The notes below the pieces were generated by a model that was not told the DNA's origin, ran no database searches, and saw nothing but the letters and a program-made list of their open reading frames with translations. A stretch of 37,987 bases of DNA from Desulfosporosinus cupriresistens (lineage in GTDB: Bacteria > Bacillota > Desulfitobacteriia > Desulfitobacteriales > Desulfitobacteriaceae), in NCBI RefSeq assembly GCF_001707885.1, contig NZ_MASS01000042.1, forward strand, positions 1-37,987. Direction: 5' to 3'. Of the stretch, positions 15,832 through 24,462 are shown in pieces. The position numbers and the translations under genes were made by a program. How positions within the stretch are numbered: position 1 is the first letter of the stretch; the number at the start of each line of letters is the position of its first letter.

Positions 15832-16030
15832 AATCTACATATTGTTTCAATAGACATTTTTCACTGCCCATTTTATCACAGTATTTGAAAATTTTTCTAC
15901 CAACAATAACTTCGACGTAACATTCACTACACTTATATACAGTTTTTAAAATAATATCCTTATCCTTTTCGTCTCTGATCTCTTTCCAAACTTCAATTAA
16001 GACGTCTTTATCTAATAGTTCGCAATGCAT
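15830..16030 (-). CDS. Small four-cysteine protein (putative zinc-binding)
   Basis: A 66-residue protein of unknown function. The C-terminal half has CSEC, then C about 15 residues later (KYCDK) and another 7 further on (SEKCLL), a possible four-cysteine metal site. The N-terminal half is charged and helical. ATG 16030 has an excellent GGGAGGG 6 nt upstream, a good promoter lies 54 nt further up, and a strong terminator overlaps the stop, so this is a complete monocistronic unit. It is convergent with the small Tyr-rich gene. Confidence 0.75.
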   Translation of the reverse strand: MHCELLDKDVLIEVWKEIRDEKDKDIILKTVYKCSECYVEVIVGRKIFKYCDKMGSEKCLLKQYVD

Positions 16031-16090
16031 CTTTATCCCTCCCTTCTACCTCATCACTTCGGTAAAAGGAAAGACTTTCCTGCGTTCTAA

Positions 16091-16118
16091 ATTATATCAT
16101 CTTGGCATATCCTGTCGA
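16091..16118 (-). promoter_or_regulatory. Sigma-A promoter of the 66-aa gene
   Basis: On the minus strand TCGACA (16113-16118) and TATAAT (16091-16096) are 16 bp apart. Transcription near 16084 gives a leader of about 54 nt, which includes a small GGAAAG/CTTTCC dyad. Confidence 0.68.
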
Positions 16119-16159
16119 ATCATCTAATGTTCTATTGCAATCAAGGTAAATTGTAACAC

Positions 16160-16648
16160 AATCAAGCACAATTTCACCCACTCAAATTCTTACTACCCCT
16201 TGCTAAGGATTATTTTAATAGTGGAGGCAAGATATTTGAACAAAGTCGAGTTGTTGATATTGAAGAAAATGAAGGTACCTATGAAATCATTACAACCAAT
16301 GGAAAAAAGGTAATTGCTAAAAAGCTAATTATTGCGTCACATTACCCTTGCTATAATAAACCTGGACTATATTTTACCAGAATTTACTCAGAGAGGGCGT
16401 ATGTAGTTGCTATAAAGGCAAAAGAAAATTATCCAGGCGGCATGTATATATCAGCTGAAGTATCAGGACACTCATTTCGTAACCAAATGTCTGATAATGG
16501 CGAATTGATCTTCGTAGGTGGTGAAAAGCATAAAGCTGGCCAGGGCGAGGATACATCTAAACACTATAAAGCATTAATTGATTTTTCCAATGAGATTTAT
16601 ACAGTTGATGATATTCCCTTTCGATGGTCGACGCAAGAAATACAATAA
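16160..16648 (+). pseudogene. Remnant of an FAD-dependent amine/amino-acid oxidoreductase
   Basis: An open frame without any start codon for its first 94 codons reads NQAQFHP, then GGKIFEQ, VDIEENEG, IIASHYPCY, and later NGELIFVGGEKHKAGQGED and DIPFRWSTQ. These are middle blocks of the DadA/GlpD-like FAD oxidoreductases that often carry a C-terminal Rieske domain. The N-terminal FAD-binding GxGxxG segment and everything after RWSTQ (normally the catalytic C-terminal part) are missing. The frame is preceded by a stop and ends abruptly at 16648. It is therefore a decayed internal fragment of about 162 codons, not a working gene. Confidence 0.8.
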
Positions 16649-16847
16649 TTGACTCCCCGATCCACAATAAGATATTTGCTATTTTTGATAAGGGATAAGA
16701 AAGCTGTAAAACGCTGACAGGAATTTTCTCCCTTTCTATTGTGATGCAATCGGGATATTGCTTCCCTATTTCCGAATTTACATCATTACTTTTTTGTTCT
16801 TCGTTAATCTCTTTAGTATTCAGGTCAACCACATACCTTTCTCTCAT
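16557..16847 (-). CDS. Hypothetical protein, doubtful
   Basis: A 96-codon leftward frame whose last third is antisense to the oxidoreductase remnant. The N-terminal part (VVDLNTKEINEEQ) looks protein-like and there is one hydrophobic segment (ANILLWIGESIIVFLA). No good ribosome site precedes the ATG; an internal GTG after AAAGG is an alternative. It may be the 5' part of a gene cut by the same rearrangement that left the oxidoreductase fragment. No family was recognised. Confidence 0.3.
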   Translation of the reverse strand: MRERYVVDLNTKEINEEQKSNDVNSEIGKQYPDCITIEREKIPVSVLQLSYPLSKIANILLWIGESIIVFLASTIEREYHQLYKSHWKNQLMLYSV

Positions 16848-16848
16848 C

Positions 16849-17157
16849 GAGAAATCTCAAAGACAATTTAAAGGAATTTATTTTTTAAGATATTAGGTCG
16901 TTAATTTTACTTTACCATTAAGATTAGCGATGAACTATTCAAGGACAGGCATGGAGTAGTATTATATACATCTATATAAGATATGTACCGAATGTGTGTT
17001 TGTTACAATACGACTACAGGAATAATGAATCCGAAGGAATAATCATTTAGTATGTTTAGAGCGGGGATTAAAACCCGCTCTGTCAATTTATTACCATTAT
17101 CATTTATGAGATAACACAAGTTCAGATATTTTCAATCCCTGCATACTATCAAAAAGG
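16849..17157. other. Intergenic region with one hairpin
   Basis: This AT-rich DNA upstream of the ferritin-like gene has no supported coding frame. The only structure noted is AGAGCGGG/CCCGCTCT at 17058-17081 with an 8-nt loop. It lacks a U-tract and lies about 100 nt before the ferritin-like start. It may be the 3' hairpin of a decayed upstream unit. Confidence 0.5.
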
Positions 17158-17181
17158 ATTCTTTTGCGGGAGGTTTATGTA

Positions 17182-17730
17182 ATGAGTGAAACTAATTATG
17201 AAAGGCATAAAAGAGGTAAATACTCTGACCCATCTCCCTACCCTGAGGTGAAAGTTCTTGGCCCTAATCTCAATTATGCTGAACTATTAATGAATGACTT
17301 TGCGGGTGTAGTCAGTGAGTTTACAGCTATTAATCAATATCTTTATCATCATTTCTTACTCAAACAAGAGCTTGGAGAGTTACTCGAAAATGTAGCGATA
17401 ACTGAAATGCTACACATGGAGATCCTAGCCGACACAATAAAAAAACTTGGGGGAACTCCAGTGATAAGAGGCTCCAATAGTGCTTTACACGACAATTTTT
17501 GGTCGGGAAAATACATTTATTATGGAACTAATCCTTGTAAGCAATTAAAAGCAGACATTGATGCCGAATATAAAGCAATTGCAGAATACACAAAGCATAT
17601 TAATTACATCGGGGATCCTTATGTACAAGCAATACTCCAGCGAATTATATTGGATGAAAAAGTTCATATCCGTCTATTTAGTCAAGCTCTTCAAGAATTT
17701 TGTGGCTGTCAATATCCGTTGCCTAAATAA
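17182..17730 (+). CDS. Ferritin-like di-iron/di-manganese protein
   Basis: A 182-residue four-helix-bundle protein. Metal-ligand motifs of the ferritin-like superfamily are visible in order: EFTAINQYLYHH (helix 1 Glu), EMLHMEIL (ExxH, helix 2), DAEYKAIAEYTKH (helix 3 Glu) and DEKVHIRLF (ExxH-like, helix 4). It could be a rubrerythrin/bacterioferritin relative or a CotJC-like manganese catalase homologue; no rubredoxin tail is present. The start is set at ATG 17182 because GGGAGG lies 8 nt upstream. The six in-frame codons upstream from 17164 contain that ribosome site. It is a single gene with no co-oriented partner nearby. A role in oxidative defence or spore-coat assembly is inferred from the fold. 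Confidence 0.8.
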   Translation: MSETNYERHKRGKYSDPSPYPEVKVLGPNLNYAELLMNDFAGVVSEFTAINQYLYHHFLLKQELGELLENVAITEMLHMEILADTIKKLGGTPVIRGSNSALHDNFWSGKYIYYGTNPCKQLKADIDAEYKAIAEYTKHINYIGDPYVQAILQRIILDEKVHIRLFSQALQEFCGCQYPLPK

Positions 17731-18037
17731 ACCAGACGGAGGAAACGGCAAAAGGAAATTTTCTGCCAGATTCGGGAAGTATATCCCAGTAAAAATCCAA
17801 AGATCGGCTTTAGAATGTAACTAACACTCCTAAATTACAACGAGATTAGCCTAGTTTGCGCCTTGCTACCTTTTAAAACAGCATAAGTTATTATCCTGGT
17901 TACTTTTAACGCGAGTCAATACCATTTAAGAGTTCGATAAATTACATCTCTTAATTTTGCAGTTTTAATTATTTTAATGGTAATAGTTCGGGAAAGTGGA
18001 TATAATGACCTAAATAATTACCCCAAGAGGTGGAAAA
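17731..18037. promoter_or_regulatory. Intergenic region with likely -10 for the phosphoesterase
   Basis: There is no gene between the ferritin-like and phosphoesterase genes. TATAAT at 18001-18006 is well placed for a start near 18013 with a 25-nt leader, but no good -35 lies 17 bp upstream. Nothing else was recognised. Confidence 0.45.
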
Positions 18038-19489
18038 ATGCGACAGAAATGGCTGGTCTTAATATTGCTTGGAATAGGTTTAGTGGTTACAAGCGCCTTT
18101 ATCTTACATAGCTACAAGAATTTCAAGGTGCAACAGGGCTTCGTATCCTTGCCGTTGTCCTTTGATCCTTATACGTCTGTTTCCACTTATGACTGGAATG
18201 GAAATAAAGTTAGTATCCAGGGAGGGTTTGTAAAAGGGAAAATGGTCGATAACTCTAATAAAGAAAGTTTACTGCTTCGATCTCTTTCACCAACCCCAAT
18301 TGTTTCATTTAAGAGTAAAATAGATAAGTCATATAGCATCAGATTAGAAAACGTTAACCCCGCTATGATAAAGACCAATGACCAAATCGGAAATCTTAAG
18401 ACTATTGACCAGCACACTATTTCATTTACGGTAGAACTTCAGGCGAACCAGCCAAAAACCTTTAAATTCGAACTTAATGCTGCCGAAAATCCTGAAGTGA
18501 TCATGCTGGGGGATAATCGGAACGGCTACGGTACATTCTCTAACATCATCGACCAAGTAAACGCTATTAAACCAGCATTCGTTGTAGACAACGGCGATCT
18601 CGTCTATGGAGGAGAACCTAATAGATACAGGCTTTTTTACGAAACTGTTTCCAAGCTCCAAGTTCCACTTTATACAACTTTAGGAAATCATGACATTCGC
18701 GAGAACGGTCTACCAATATATACAGAGCTTTTTGGGCCTGCTTATTATTCCTTCGACTATTTGAAGAACCACTTTATCTTTTTAGACAGTTCAAGAGGGT
18801 GGGCAGAAAAAACCGCCATTCCTCCTGAACAATATCTTTGGCTTGAAGCTGATCTTAAAAAAGCACAGGGTAAACGTATTTTCGTAGTATCCCATATCCC
18901 TCCCACTGATCCCCGAGCCAATGTTACACCAAATACTTATCCCGAATCACCAAAAACTGGCGTATTGCAAAAACTGATGAACAAATTGAGTGGTACAAGT
19001 GATATTGACCACGCATTCACCGATAAAGCCGAAGCCAAAAAATTTGAAGACTTAATGACTAAGTATAAGGTTGATACTGTTTTCTTGTCGCACATTCACA
19101 GCTTTTTCAGTTTTGTAAGGGGAAACGTTAGGTATGTTATTACTGGAGGAGCCGGGGCTGAACTCCTCAGTGAAGGCAGTGAATACCATTATATCCGCGT
19201 TCATATAACCGATGATGAGAATTATTTAGAAATAGTTGAATTGCCGTCTCCGCCAAATCTAATAATCGATAGATATTGGGCTGCAGCTCAGCTATTTATT
19301 AGTTCAACATATAAAGAATATTCTTCGCTTGTATTAGCTATCGGGATATTTGTAGCTTTGATCATAGCCTGGATACTTTGGGTATTACGCCACAAATGGT
19401 GGCCTTTCCTGAAAAAGTTAGTTCGCTGGATTTATGAAGTAGTAAAACTTGCGGGTCATAAATACAATGAAATAGTACGGAATAAATAA
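18038..19489 (+). CDS. Membrane-anchored calcineurin-like metallophosphoesterase
   Basis: A 483-residue protein with an N-terminal signal anchor (residues 4-24), an extracellular Ig-like/linker region (about 30-150), a metallophosphoesterase domain (about 153-385) and a second membrane helix near 430-450 followed by a basic cytoplasmic tail. Catalytic blocks are visible: MLGDNRNG, DNGDLVYGG, TLGNHDI, VVSHIPP and LSHIHSFF. The first motif is GDNR rather than the canonical D-x-H, as in some secreted phosphohydrolases. The ATG follows AAGAGGTGG. A terminator follows 18 nt after the stop. It is monocistronic. The substrate is unknown; a cell-surface phosphomono- or diester is likely. Confidence 0.87.
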   Translation: MRQKWLVLILLGIGLVVTSAFILHSYKNFKVQQGFVSLPLSFDPYTSVSTYDWNGNKVSIQGGFVKGKMVDNSNKESLLLRSLSPTPIVSFKSKIDKSYSIRLENVNPAMIKTNDQIGNLKTIDQHTISFTVELQANQPKTFKFELNAAENPEVIMLGDNRNGYGTFSNIIDQVNAIKPAFVVDNGDLVYGGEPNRYRLFYETVSKLQVPLYTTLGNHDIRENGLPIYTELFGPAYYSFDYLKNHFIFLDSSRGWAEKTAIPPEQYLWLEADLKKAQGKRIFVVSHIPPTDPRANVTPNTYPESPKTGVLQKLMNKLSGTSDIDHAFTDKAEAKKFEDLMTKYKVDTVFLSHIHSFFSFVRGNVRYVITGGAGAELLSEGSEYHYIRVHITDDENYLEIVELPSPPNLIIDRYWAAAQLFISSTYKEYSSLVLAIGIFVALIIAWILWVLRHKWWPFLKKLVRWIYEVVKLAGHKYNEIVRNK

Positions 19490-19507
19490 GTTCATAATTC
19501 AACTTTG

Positions 19508-19551
19508 AGAAAGACCCCTGATAATTCGGTGAATTTGTCAGAGGTCTTTCT
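19508..19551 (+). terminator. Intrinsic terminator after the metallophosphoesterase
   Basis: The stem AGAAAGACCCCTGA / TCAGAGGTCTTTCT (one bulged C) has a 16-nt loop and is followed by a T-rich stretch. Confidence 0.75.
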
Positions 19552-19663
19552 ATTCACTTTTAAATATGACTATATTTTTCTTGTCCATTATATGGATAGA
19601 CAAATCTGTGATTATTAGATACCCATGCTTAATAAGATTTTACTGTAAAGTATTTTATTAGGC

Positions 19664-20419
19664 TTAATTATTCTTAAGTTGTAATTTACTAATTGGTGGA
19701 GTTTTGTCAGACTCATAATAAGATAGTACACCATTATCCACATCAAACATTGAGACATTTTCGTTCTCTACCAATAGTTCATATTCTTGGCTATTAACTT
19801 TTACTCTGTATATACCGCGTTTAATACCCTCATGCGTACTTCCTGTCATAAAGTAAATATACCCATCACTGCCAACTTGATTACGCGTTACATAGCCTAT
19901 TTTATCTTGAACTGTTCCCTCTCCTATAAAGGCGTATTTTTGTTGCTGGTGAGCCGAGGTATCTACTTTGAATTCAGGTTCATCTTTTATTTCCAATGTA
20001 TCAAGATTGATACTTTTCCACTTCTCATTACTATCTGAGAAGTTAAGATTTTGTACCTGAGCATTGTCTAGGAAGTATGCTACATTTCTATCTATCCACA
20101 ATGTTACATGGATTTCTTGTTTTGCCTTAGGAGAATCTGCGATTTTTGTTGTTTCTCCATCTGCAGTTACTTTATATATACCCCCACGTCTGCTCGATGC
20201 ATAGTATAAGGCATTAACACTTTTTAGATCCGCTGCAAGTGATTTGACCTCATCCGGCCCCTCAAAATTTCGGAATCCATGGCCGCGGCTGATAAGCGGC
20301 TCTTTCCCTCCTGTTAGTCGGGAACAAGCTGACGAGAACGGCGGCCACGGCATACCACGCCAGTTACTCCACCATGCTAACGCATTATCCCGCTTTTTTC
20401 CATGCTTATCTTCAGTCAA
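19664..20419 (-). pseudogene. Chimeric ORF: DUF5050-like beta-propeller with foreign N-terminus
   Basis: The C-terminal three quarters (from about residue 58) look like a beta-propeller of the DUF5050 type, with repeated blades such as NALYYASSRRGGIYKVTADG, GYIYFMTG and RGIYRVKVN. Such proteins are normally exported lipoproteins, but here the first 57 residues are an unrelated, Trp- and Pro-rich translation of a GC-rich insert. The only start is a TTG with no ribosome site, and there is no signal peptide. The native 5' end has probably been replaced by an insertion or deletion, so expression as a functional protein is unlikely. No terminator is evident. Confidence 0.6.
20278..20350. repeat. 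GC-rich imperfect inverted repeat inside the chimeric ORF
   Basis: CCATGGCCGC (20278-20287) and GCGGCCACGG (20341-20350) are complementary at 9 of 10 positions. Between them are further small dyads (GCCGCGGCTGATAAGCGGC). The composition is far more GC-rich than the flanks. The coding homology of the beta-propeller begins just outside, so this looks like an inserted element or scar. Confidence 0.5.
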
Positions 20420-20443
20420 CAGAAATCTTAATTGCTCACAATA

Positions 20444-20656
20444 CTAACGGAAACCGTATCGGAAAATCTGGTCAAGTATAACTGGACTACTAAATATGAA
20501 ATAGAACAACATGATAAGTACAAAGGAACCAATAGCTAGACTAAACCTCGCTAGATAAATGCTCTCTTTTTTAATAAATGGGTATATAACAATAAGCAAG
20601 GTGCCGAAGCATAAAGTTATCAATATGGTGAGTCTTGCGATAAAGTATTCCCACAT
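20444..20656 (-). CDS. Small membrane protein with two helices (70 aa)
   Basis: A 70-residue protein with two hydrophobic segments (residues 8-27, ITLCFGTLLIVIYPF, and about 37-57) and a short basic end. ATG 20656 has an ideal AAAGGAG 8 nt upstream, which supports a real, translated gene. No family was recognised. It lies just upstream of the chimeric beta-propeller frame in the same direction, and just downstream of a second, damaged small membrane gene. Confidence 0.65.
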   Translation of the reverse strand: MWEYFIARLTILITLCFGTLLIVIYPFIKKESIYLARFSLAIGSFVLIMLFYFIFSSPVILDQIFRYGFR

Positions 20657-20700
20657 GTTAAACTCCTTTCTTTGGCCAAAGCTAGTGCCCCGAATATTTT

Positions 20701-20889
20701 CTAGCTGGATGTCAACCGCAAAAATACACTAAAAGGCAGAAACCACCAAACATCATCAAGTGTGTTTATCATAACGAACCATGCTGCTAGACCAACTACT
20801 ATTGCTATGATTGCATAGTAGAATTTCTTGATCAGCTTAAATGAGTAACCAATTGCAAGCGCCCATAATGCAAAGACTACGCTTAATGC
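20701..20889 (-). pseudogene. Damaged small membrane-protein gene
   Basis: A leftward frame of 62 codons with no usable start encodes a clear two-helix protein (ALSVVFALWALAIGYSFKL, then AIIAIVVGLAAWFVMI). AGGAGG and an ATG (20889-20891) lie exactly at its 5' edge, but that ATG is in another frame and stops after two codons. A one-base shift at the start would restore a normal gene, so it is probably a recent frameshift or a sequencing error. Confidence 0.4.
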
Positions 20890-21020
20890 ATAGCCTCCTT
20901 AATCAGTAGACCCCATGCCATATGATATTCTACAATTCTTGGCAATTACCTCTTATAATCACTATAAAAATGGACAACTGCATAGCCTCATAATCCGAAA
21001 ATGATCCTAACCTCAAGTAT

Positions 21021-21046
21021 ATACCCCGCGGCTTTGCGCGGGGTAT
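21021..21046. terminator. GC-rich hairpin ATACCCCGCG/CGCGGGGTAT
   Basis: A perfect 10-bp stem with a 6-nt loop is followed on the plus strand by TTCGTT. It marks the end of the rearranged rhodanese locus. The T-run is weak, so termination is probable rather than certain. Confidence 0.6.
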
Positions 21047-21084
21047 TTCGTTACTCAATTAAGTGCTTAAAATGCTTATTAATC

Positions 21085-21110
21085 TTTTGGTCGGCATTTT
21101 GGTAGGCATT
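21085..21110. repeat. Copy of an integrase-flank sequence
   Basis: TTTTGGTCGGCATTTTGGTAGG and the next four bases match 35175-35199, just after the phage integrase, with one gap and two mismatches. It suggests that the edge of a related integrative element is left here. Confidence 0.55.
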
Positions 21111-21133
21111 ATCCTTGGCAAGGCCTTTCTATT

Positions 21134-21179
21134 CATAAAATCCGTGACATCTTCATCTTTATTGCAACAAAAAAGAGAG
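21134..21179. repeat. 46-bp dispersed repeat, copy 1
   Basis: From CATAAAATCCGTGAC through CAACAAAAAAGAGAG, this stretch is nearly identical (one substitution, one indel, plus a differing last base) to 31426-31470 in the same orientation. It coincides with the point where the rhodanese gene loses homology. Confidence 0.75.
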
Positions 21180-21929
21180 TACAGATGACCATACTAGGTT
21201 CTTCGCCCCCTGAATATGCCCTCCCCTTGCTTCTCCTGCATCTTGACTTCCTTTATATTCCTTTTCCGTCCGAGCGTCTATGATGACCGTTTTACCAAGG
21301 TTGGCATAGATATAATCCTTGTCTGCTGAGTAGCTTTTATCAAACTCTTTCAAAGTAAGTCCCGTAACTGGAGTAGGCTTTGGAGCGGCCTCTTTGGTCA
21401 TATCATAGCCTAGTTCTTTCCAATAAGGATTCCCTCCGTATAAAAGCTTAACATTGTCCAGTCCAGCCATTCTAAGTTGCCAGACGCTTCTCCCATCAGA
21501 ACCCGGTCCAGGAAGTACATTGGACGTGAATACCACAAGCTTGCTGTTAGTAATTCCATAAGACTCCAGCTTTTTAGTCAATGTCTCTTTGTCCAGAGTA
21601 GTGCCCCATAACGGATCCCCTGGTTTTCCGACTATTTGTGAAAGTCCATGCCAGCCTATTCCAATGGCTCCTGGAATATGTCCCTTTTCATAGACATCGG
21701 GTTTGCTTGTATCAACTAAGATTGCAGTCTGATCTCCCAACCTTTTTTTAAGCTCCTGAGGAGTTATAAATAAATCGCTATTTTTATAGATGGAAAGATC
21801 CGCTGCTACTTTAACTTGGCCTGATTCTGCGGAATTCGAAGGTTTCTGTGGCCAAGTTGCACATGCACTTAATAATAACATTAAACCCAACAAAAGCGCC
21901 CCAATGCTCAAAAACTTCTTTTTAGACAC
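21159..21929 (-). pseudogene. Two-domain rhodanese lipoprotein, 3'-truncated
   Basis: A 256-codon frame with a lipoprotein signal (LLLSAC lipobox at about residue 23). A first rhodanese domain follows (about 50-160) with Asp and Ser-rich loops but no catalytic cysteine (TSNVLPGPGSDGR). A second domain starts with VIIDARTEKEYKG and GGHIQGAKNLVW and then breaks off. The segment holding the second active-site cysteine is absent; the last residues VLSFLLQ are translated from the 46-bp dispersed repeat. It overlaps the end of the TVP38 gene by 8 nt, as in an operon. It was originally a sulfurtransferase exposed on the outer face of the membrane; as it stands it is probably inactive. Confidence 0.8.
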
Positions 21930-22641
21930 TTTTTTCCACCTCCTTTTTCTTATCTTTCAATACTTGCTTGATGAGCACCATCAATGCACTCACGGCAAAC
22001 AAGATTAACAACCCTGTTACAAACGTCTTGGTAGTCCCGGTTAGCATACCTCCAATATAGGAATAGACAATGGTTGCCGGTAGTTGTCCGATCCCAGTGG
22101 CAATGAAGAACGGCCAAAATCCCATAGAGGTTAGACCTGCTGCATAACTCACAATATCAAAGGAAATGAAGGGAAGTAATCGAGCAATTACGATAGCATA
22201 TTTCCCATATTGTTTAAAAAAATGATCGACCTTTTCTAAAGCTGTCCGCGAGGTCAGTTTCTCGACCGCGGCTCTTCCTAAAAACCTAGCAATATAAAAA
22301 CACAAGGCTGCCCCTACCATAGCACTAGACCACGAAAGAATCGCGCCGTATACCCAGCCAAACAAACTAGCGTTAGCAAAGGTGATGATAAAGGCGGGAA
22401 GGGGTGCTACTACAGACTGAAAAATCATCAGCAGAAAAGAGACAATCGGGGCCCATATGCCAAATCCCAAAATATAACCCCTGACTAAATCGACGTCCAT
22501 ATTGCTAAGAATGAAAAAAACTTGCTTGATATTTATTTTAATTACAGGAACAAAATTGTATAAGGCCAGCACCGCCAACAATACCAATAGCTTCCCTTTG
22601 TACCCACTTAATAAGTTTTTTACTTCGCTCATCCTTCCCAT
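21922..22641 (-). CDS. TVP38/TMEM64 family membrane protein (DedA-like, VTT domain)
   Basis: A 239-residue integral membrane protein with about five or six hydrophobic segments. Typical family regions are PIVSFLLMIFQSVVAPLPAF (re-entrant loop), FGWVYGAILSW and the conserved FLGR...RLLPFISFDIVSYAAGL...FWPFFIATGIGQLPATIVY. These proteins are lipid scramblase-like transporters, and in anaerobes they often lie next to rhodaneses. The start is uncertain: neither ATG 22641 nor the in-frame ATG three codons on has a good ribosome site. The gene is intact, although both rhodanese neighbours are damaged. Confidence 0.88.
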   Translation of the reverse strand: MGRMSEVKNLLSGYKGKLLVLLAVLALYNFVPVIKINIKQVFFILSNMDVDLVRGYILGFGIWAPIVSFLLMIFQSVVAPLPAFIITFANASLFGWVYGAILSWSSAMVGAALCFYIARFLGRAAVEKLTSRTALEKVDHFFKQYGKYAIVIARLLPFISFDIVSYAAGLTSMGFWPFFIATGIGQLPATIVYSYIGGMLTGTTKTFVTGLLILFAVSALMVLIKQVLKDKKKEVEKSV

Positions 22642-22716
22642 TATTTTTTCGATCGATCAATCCATGCATCATGTTTAGTTGGTTTCCGTATAACGTCTGT
22701 GCGAAACTTGCGAACT

Positions 22717-23219
22717 TTATTTTGCTAATAGCTCGGCATAAGGCCAGCCTGCCTGTCCATTTTCAAGAATCAAGAGTCTGGATTCTGAGATTCCTTGATC
22801 GGCTAAATACTGAACCGTATTTTTAGCTCCTCCGCCTCCTTTGGGGCAAACGATCACGATCGGTTCCTGAGAAGCCTTCAGTTCCGGTAAAATTTTAGCG
22901 ATCTTGGCTTTATCCTCATCCGTTTTAACTGGATAAGCGTAAGTTGGGATAACCCCTTGAATATGATGGGCCTTGTATTCGGCTTCCACTTGAATATCTA
23001 AGATTTGCAGAGGAGTTTTCTTCTCAATAGCTTGCTTAAGCTGATCAGCAGTATAATATTTAAAGTCTGTGATCACCTTGCTAGACGCGGTCGGCGTACT
23101 ATTCGTCGCCGCATTGCTTGATGGTGTCGTTGGAGTGGTTTGCCCTGTGGTGACAGAACCAAAGTTAAGGATACTGTTAAAGCTAGAACTAAACTTTTAC
23201 TAATGATATTCTTTTTCAT
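22717..23219 (-). pseudogene. Single-domain rhodanese with frameshifted signal peptide
   Basis: The rhodanese domain is complete (ILDIQVEAEYKAHHIQG, then active-site loop CPKGGGGA) and open from GTG 23076, 119 residues. Upstream, an ATG at 23219 with GAGGGGG starts a typical signal peptide (MKKNIISKSLVLALTVSLTL), but the frame is wrong. The linker just downstream (GSVTTGQTTPTTPSSN) is in the rhodanese frame. A net one-base loss (modulo 3) near 23152-23168, where the lipobox cysteine should be, separates the two. So the exported sulfurtransferase has lost its export signal, unless this is a sequencing error. It heads the rhodanese-TVP38-rhodanese operon. Confidence 0.72.
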
Positions 23220-23278
23220 TTATATTTCCCCCTCATACTTTATCAACCATGTTCTTCAAACTTGCTATTTTGAGACTT

Positions 23279-24007
23279 TTATATCATTCTCAGCACTGCC
23301 GGAGATGGTCCCTCAGCAACCTTCCAATGAGCCTCCCTCAAGACTGTTTGGCAGCCCTCCACAGAATAACCCCGGCTGGTTTGTTCTCGGACATCCCGTG
23401 GGTTTGAACCTTCCTCTGCCCACAAAATACTGGCCCCCGCCAGAACCCCCATACCGTTTGGTTCATGCGTACAGTTTAACGGAACTGCATAGCCTACTCC
23501 AAGGCGAACAACCGCTAAGATCAGTGCCATATTTGCTTCTGACACGATTCCCTCTTGGGCAAGCACAGTACCAGGAATAGGAATACGCCGGGCAGCACCA
23601 CTAAAGACGGGCGCCATATCTCGAGTGAGCAACGTCATTTCCGTTAACTCCTCGACGCTGTGTTCCGGACCTACCGGTTCCACACATGTCGCAATCACCA
23701 AGCCCTCTTCTTTGGCTGCCTGGATTGTCCGCAAACGAGTTTCCGGCTTAATGAGCGTAACCTTGCCTTCCCTCAAGCGCAGCGCATGATATATCCCATG
23801 AAAGCCAGCTTGGTGCAAGGCCTCCGCACCCTCTCGTCCGAAATCCCCGGTATTAGCCAGTAAAACTGCTTCTGGACCCAGGGCTGCTCGCACCTCGCGC
23901 CCAATTTTCAGAAACTCAACAAAATCAAAATTAGCCGTCGTCATCAAGTAAATTGAATTAGCTCCTGCGCGTTGAAACTGATCACACCGTTCAATAATTT
24001 CCTCCAA
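23279..24007 (-). pseudogene. Radical SAM enzyme, C-terminal fragment
   Basis: A 242-codon frame resembles the C-terminal two thirds of a biotin-synthase-like radical SAM protein: a TIM-barrel region (AGANSIYLMTTANFDF, VLLANTGDFG, GFHGIYHALRLREG, TCVEPVGPEHSVEEL) and a terminal region SNPRDVREQTSRGYSVEGC. The N-terminal CxxxCxxC iron-sulfur motif is missing. Just upstream the frame is closed and runs into a different truncated gene (LPG-synthase-like). There is no ribosome site. It is a deletion remnant. Confidence 0.7.
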
Positions 24008-24368
24008 CTGTTCCAGTCTTACGAGCCGTCAACGCGATTCGCACGACATCTCCTCCCATTCCCGATGGAAGAAAGTTATTAAAAAACAGTCCTATAAAAT
24101 AAATGCGTAGCAAAAAACCTAACTTGGGCGCTTCCATTCCCGGTTCTGTAAGAATCAATTGCCATTTATAAGCACTAACCACCATGGCCATGACCGTGAG
24201 TATAACCGCTGCTAGCAAATCTGCCAGGGAAAGTTGCTGCCAAACTGGCCAAACTCTCTCCCAAGGAACTTTGACAAAGAGCCATCCTAACAAAAGCACG
24301 GTTCCGCCGAAACGAATTCCCTGCCGCAGCAAGCCACGACTAGATCTTATCTCTGCAGCTTTCAACAT
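23991..24368 (-). pseudogene. LPG synthase/UPF0104-like membrane protein, N-terminal fragment
   Basis: The start at ATG 24368 has GAGGGTG upstream. About 115 residues match the N-terminal part of flippase-like UPF0104 (AglD/MprF) proteins: a first helix GGTVLLLGWLFVKVPW, a second LLAAVILTVMAMVVSAYKW, and the signature FLLRIYFIGLFFNNFLPSGMGGDVVRI. The frame then leaves homology (ARKTGTVGGNY) and ends inside the radical SAM fragment. The two genes were joined by a deletion near 24010-24030. Confidence 0.68.
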
Positions 24369-24462
24369 ATTCGACACCCTCACAGCTATTTGAGCATTTC
24401 TAAGCAAGATATTCCTACCCATTCATAAAACGAGGCGTCGTATTGGAGCCTTTGAGTGTGAT

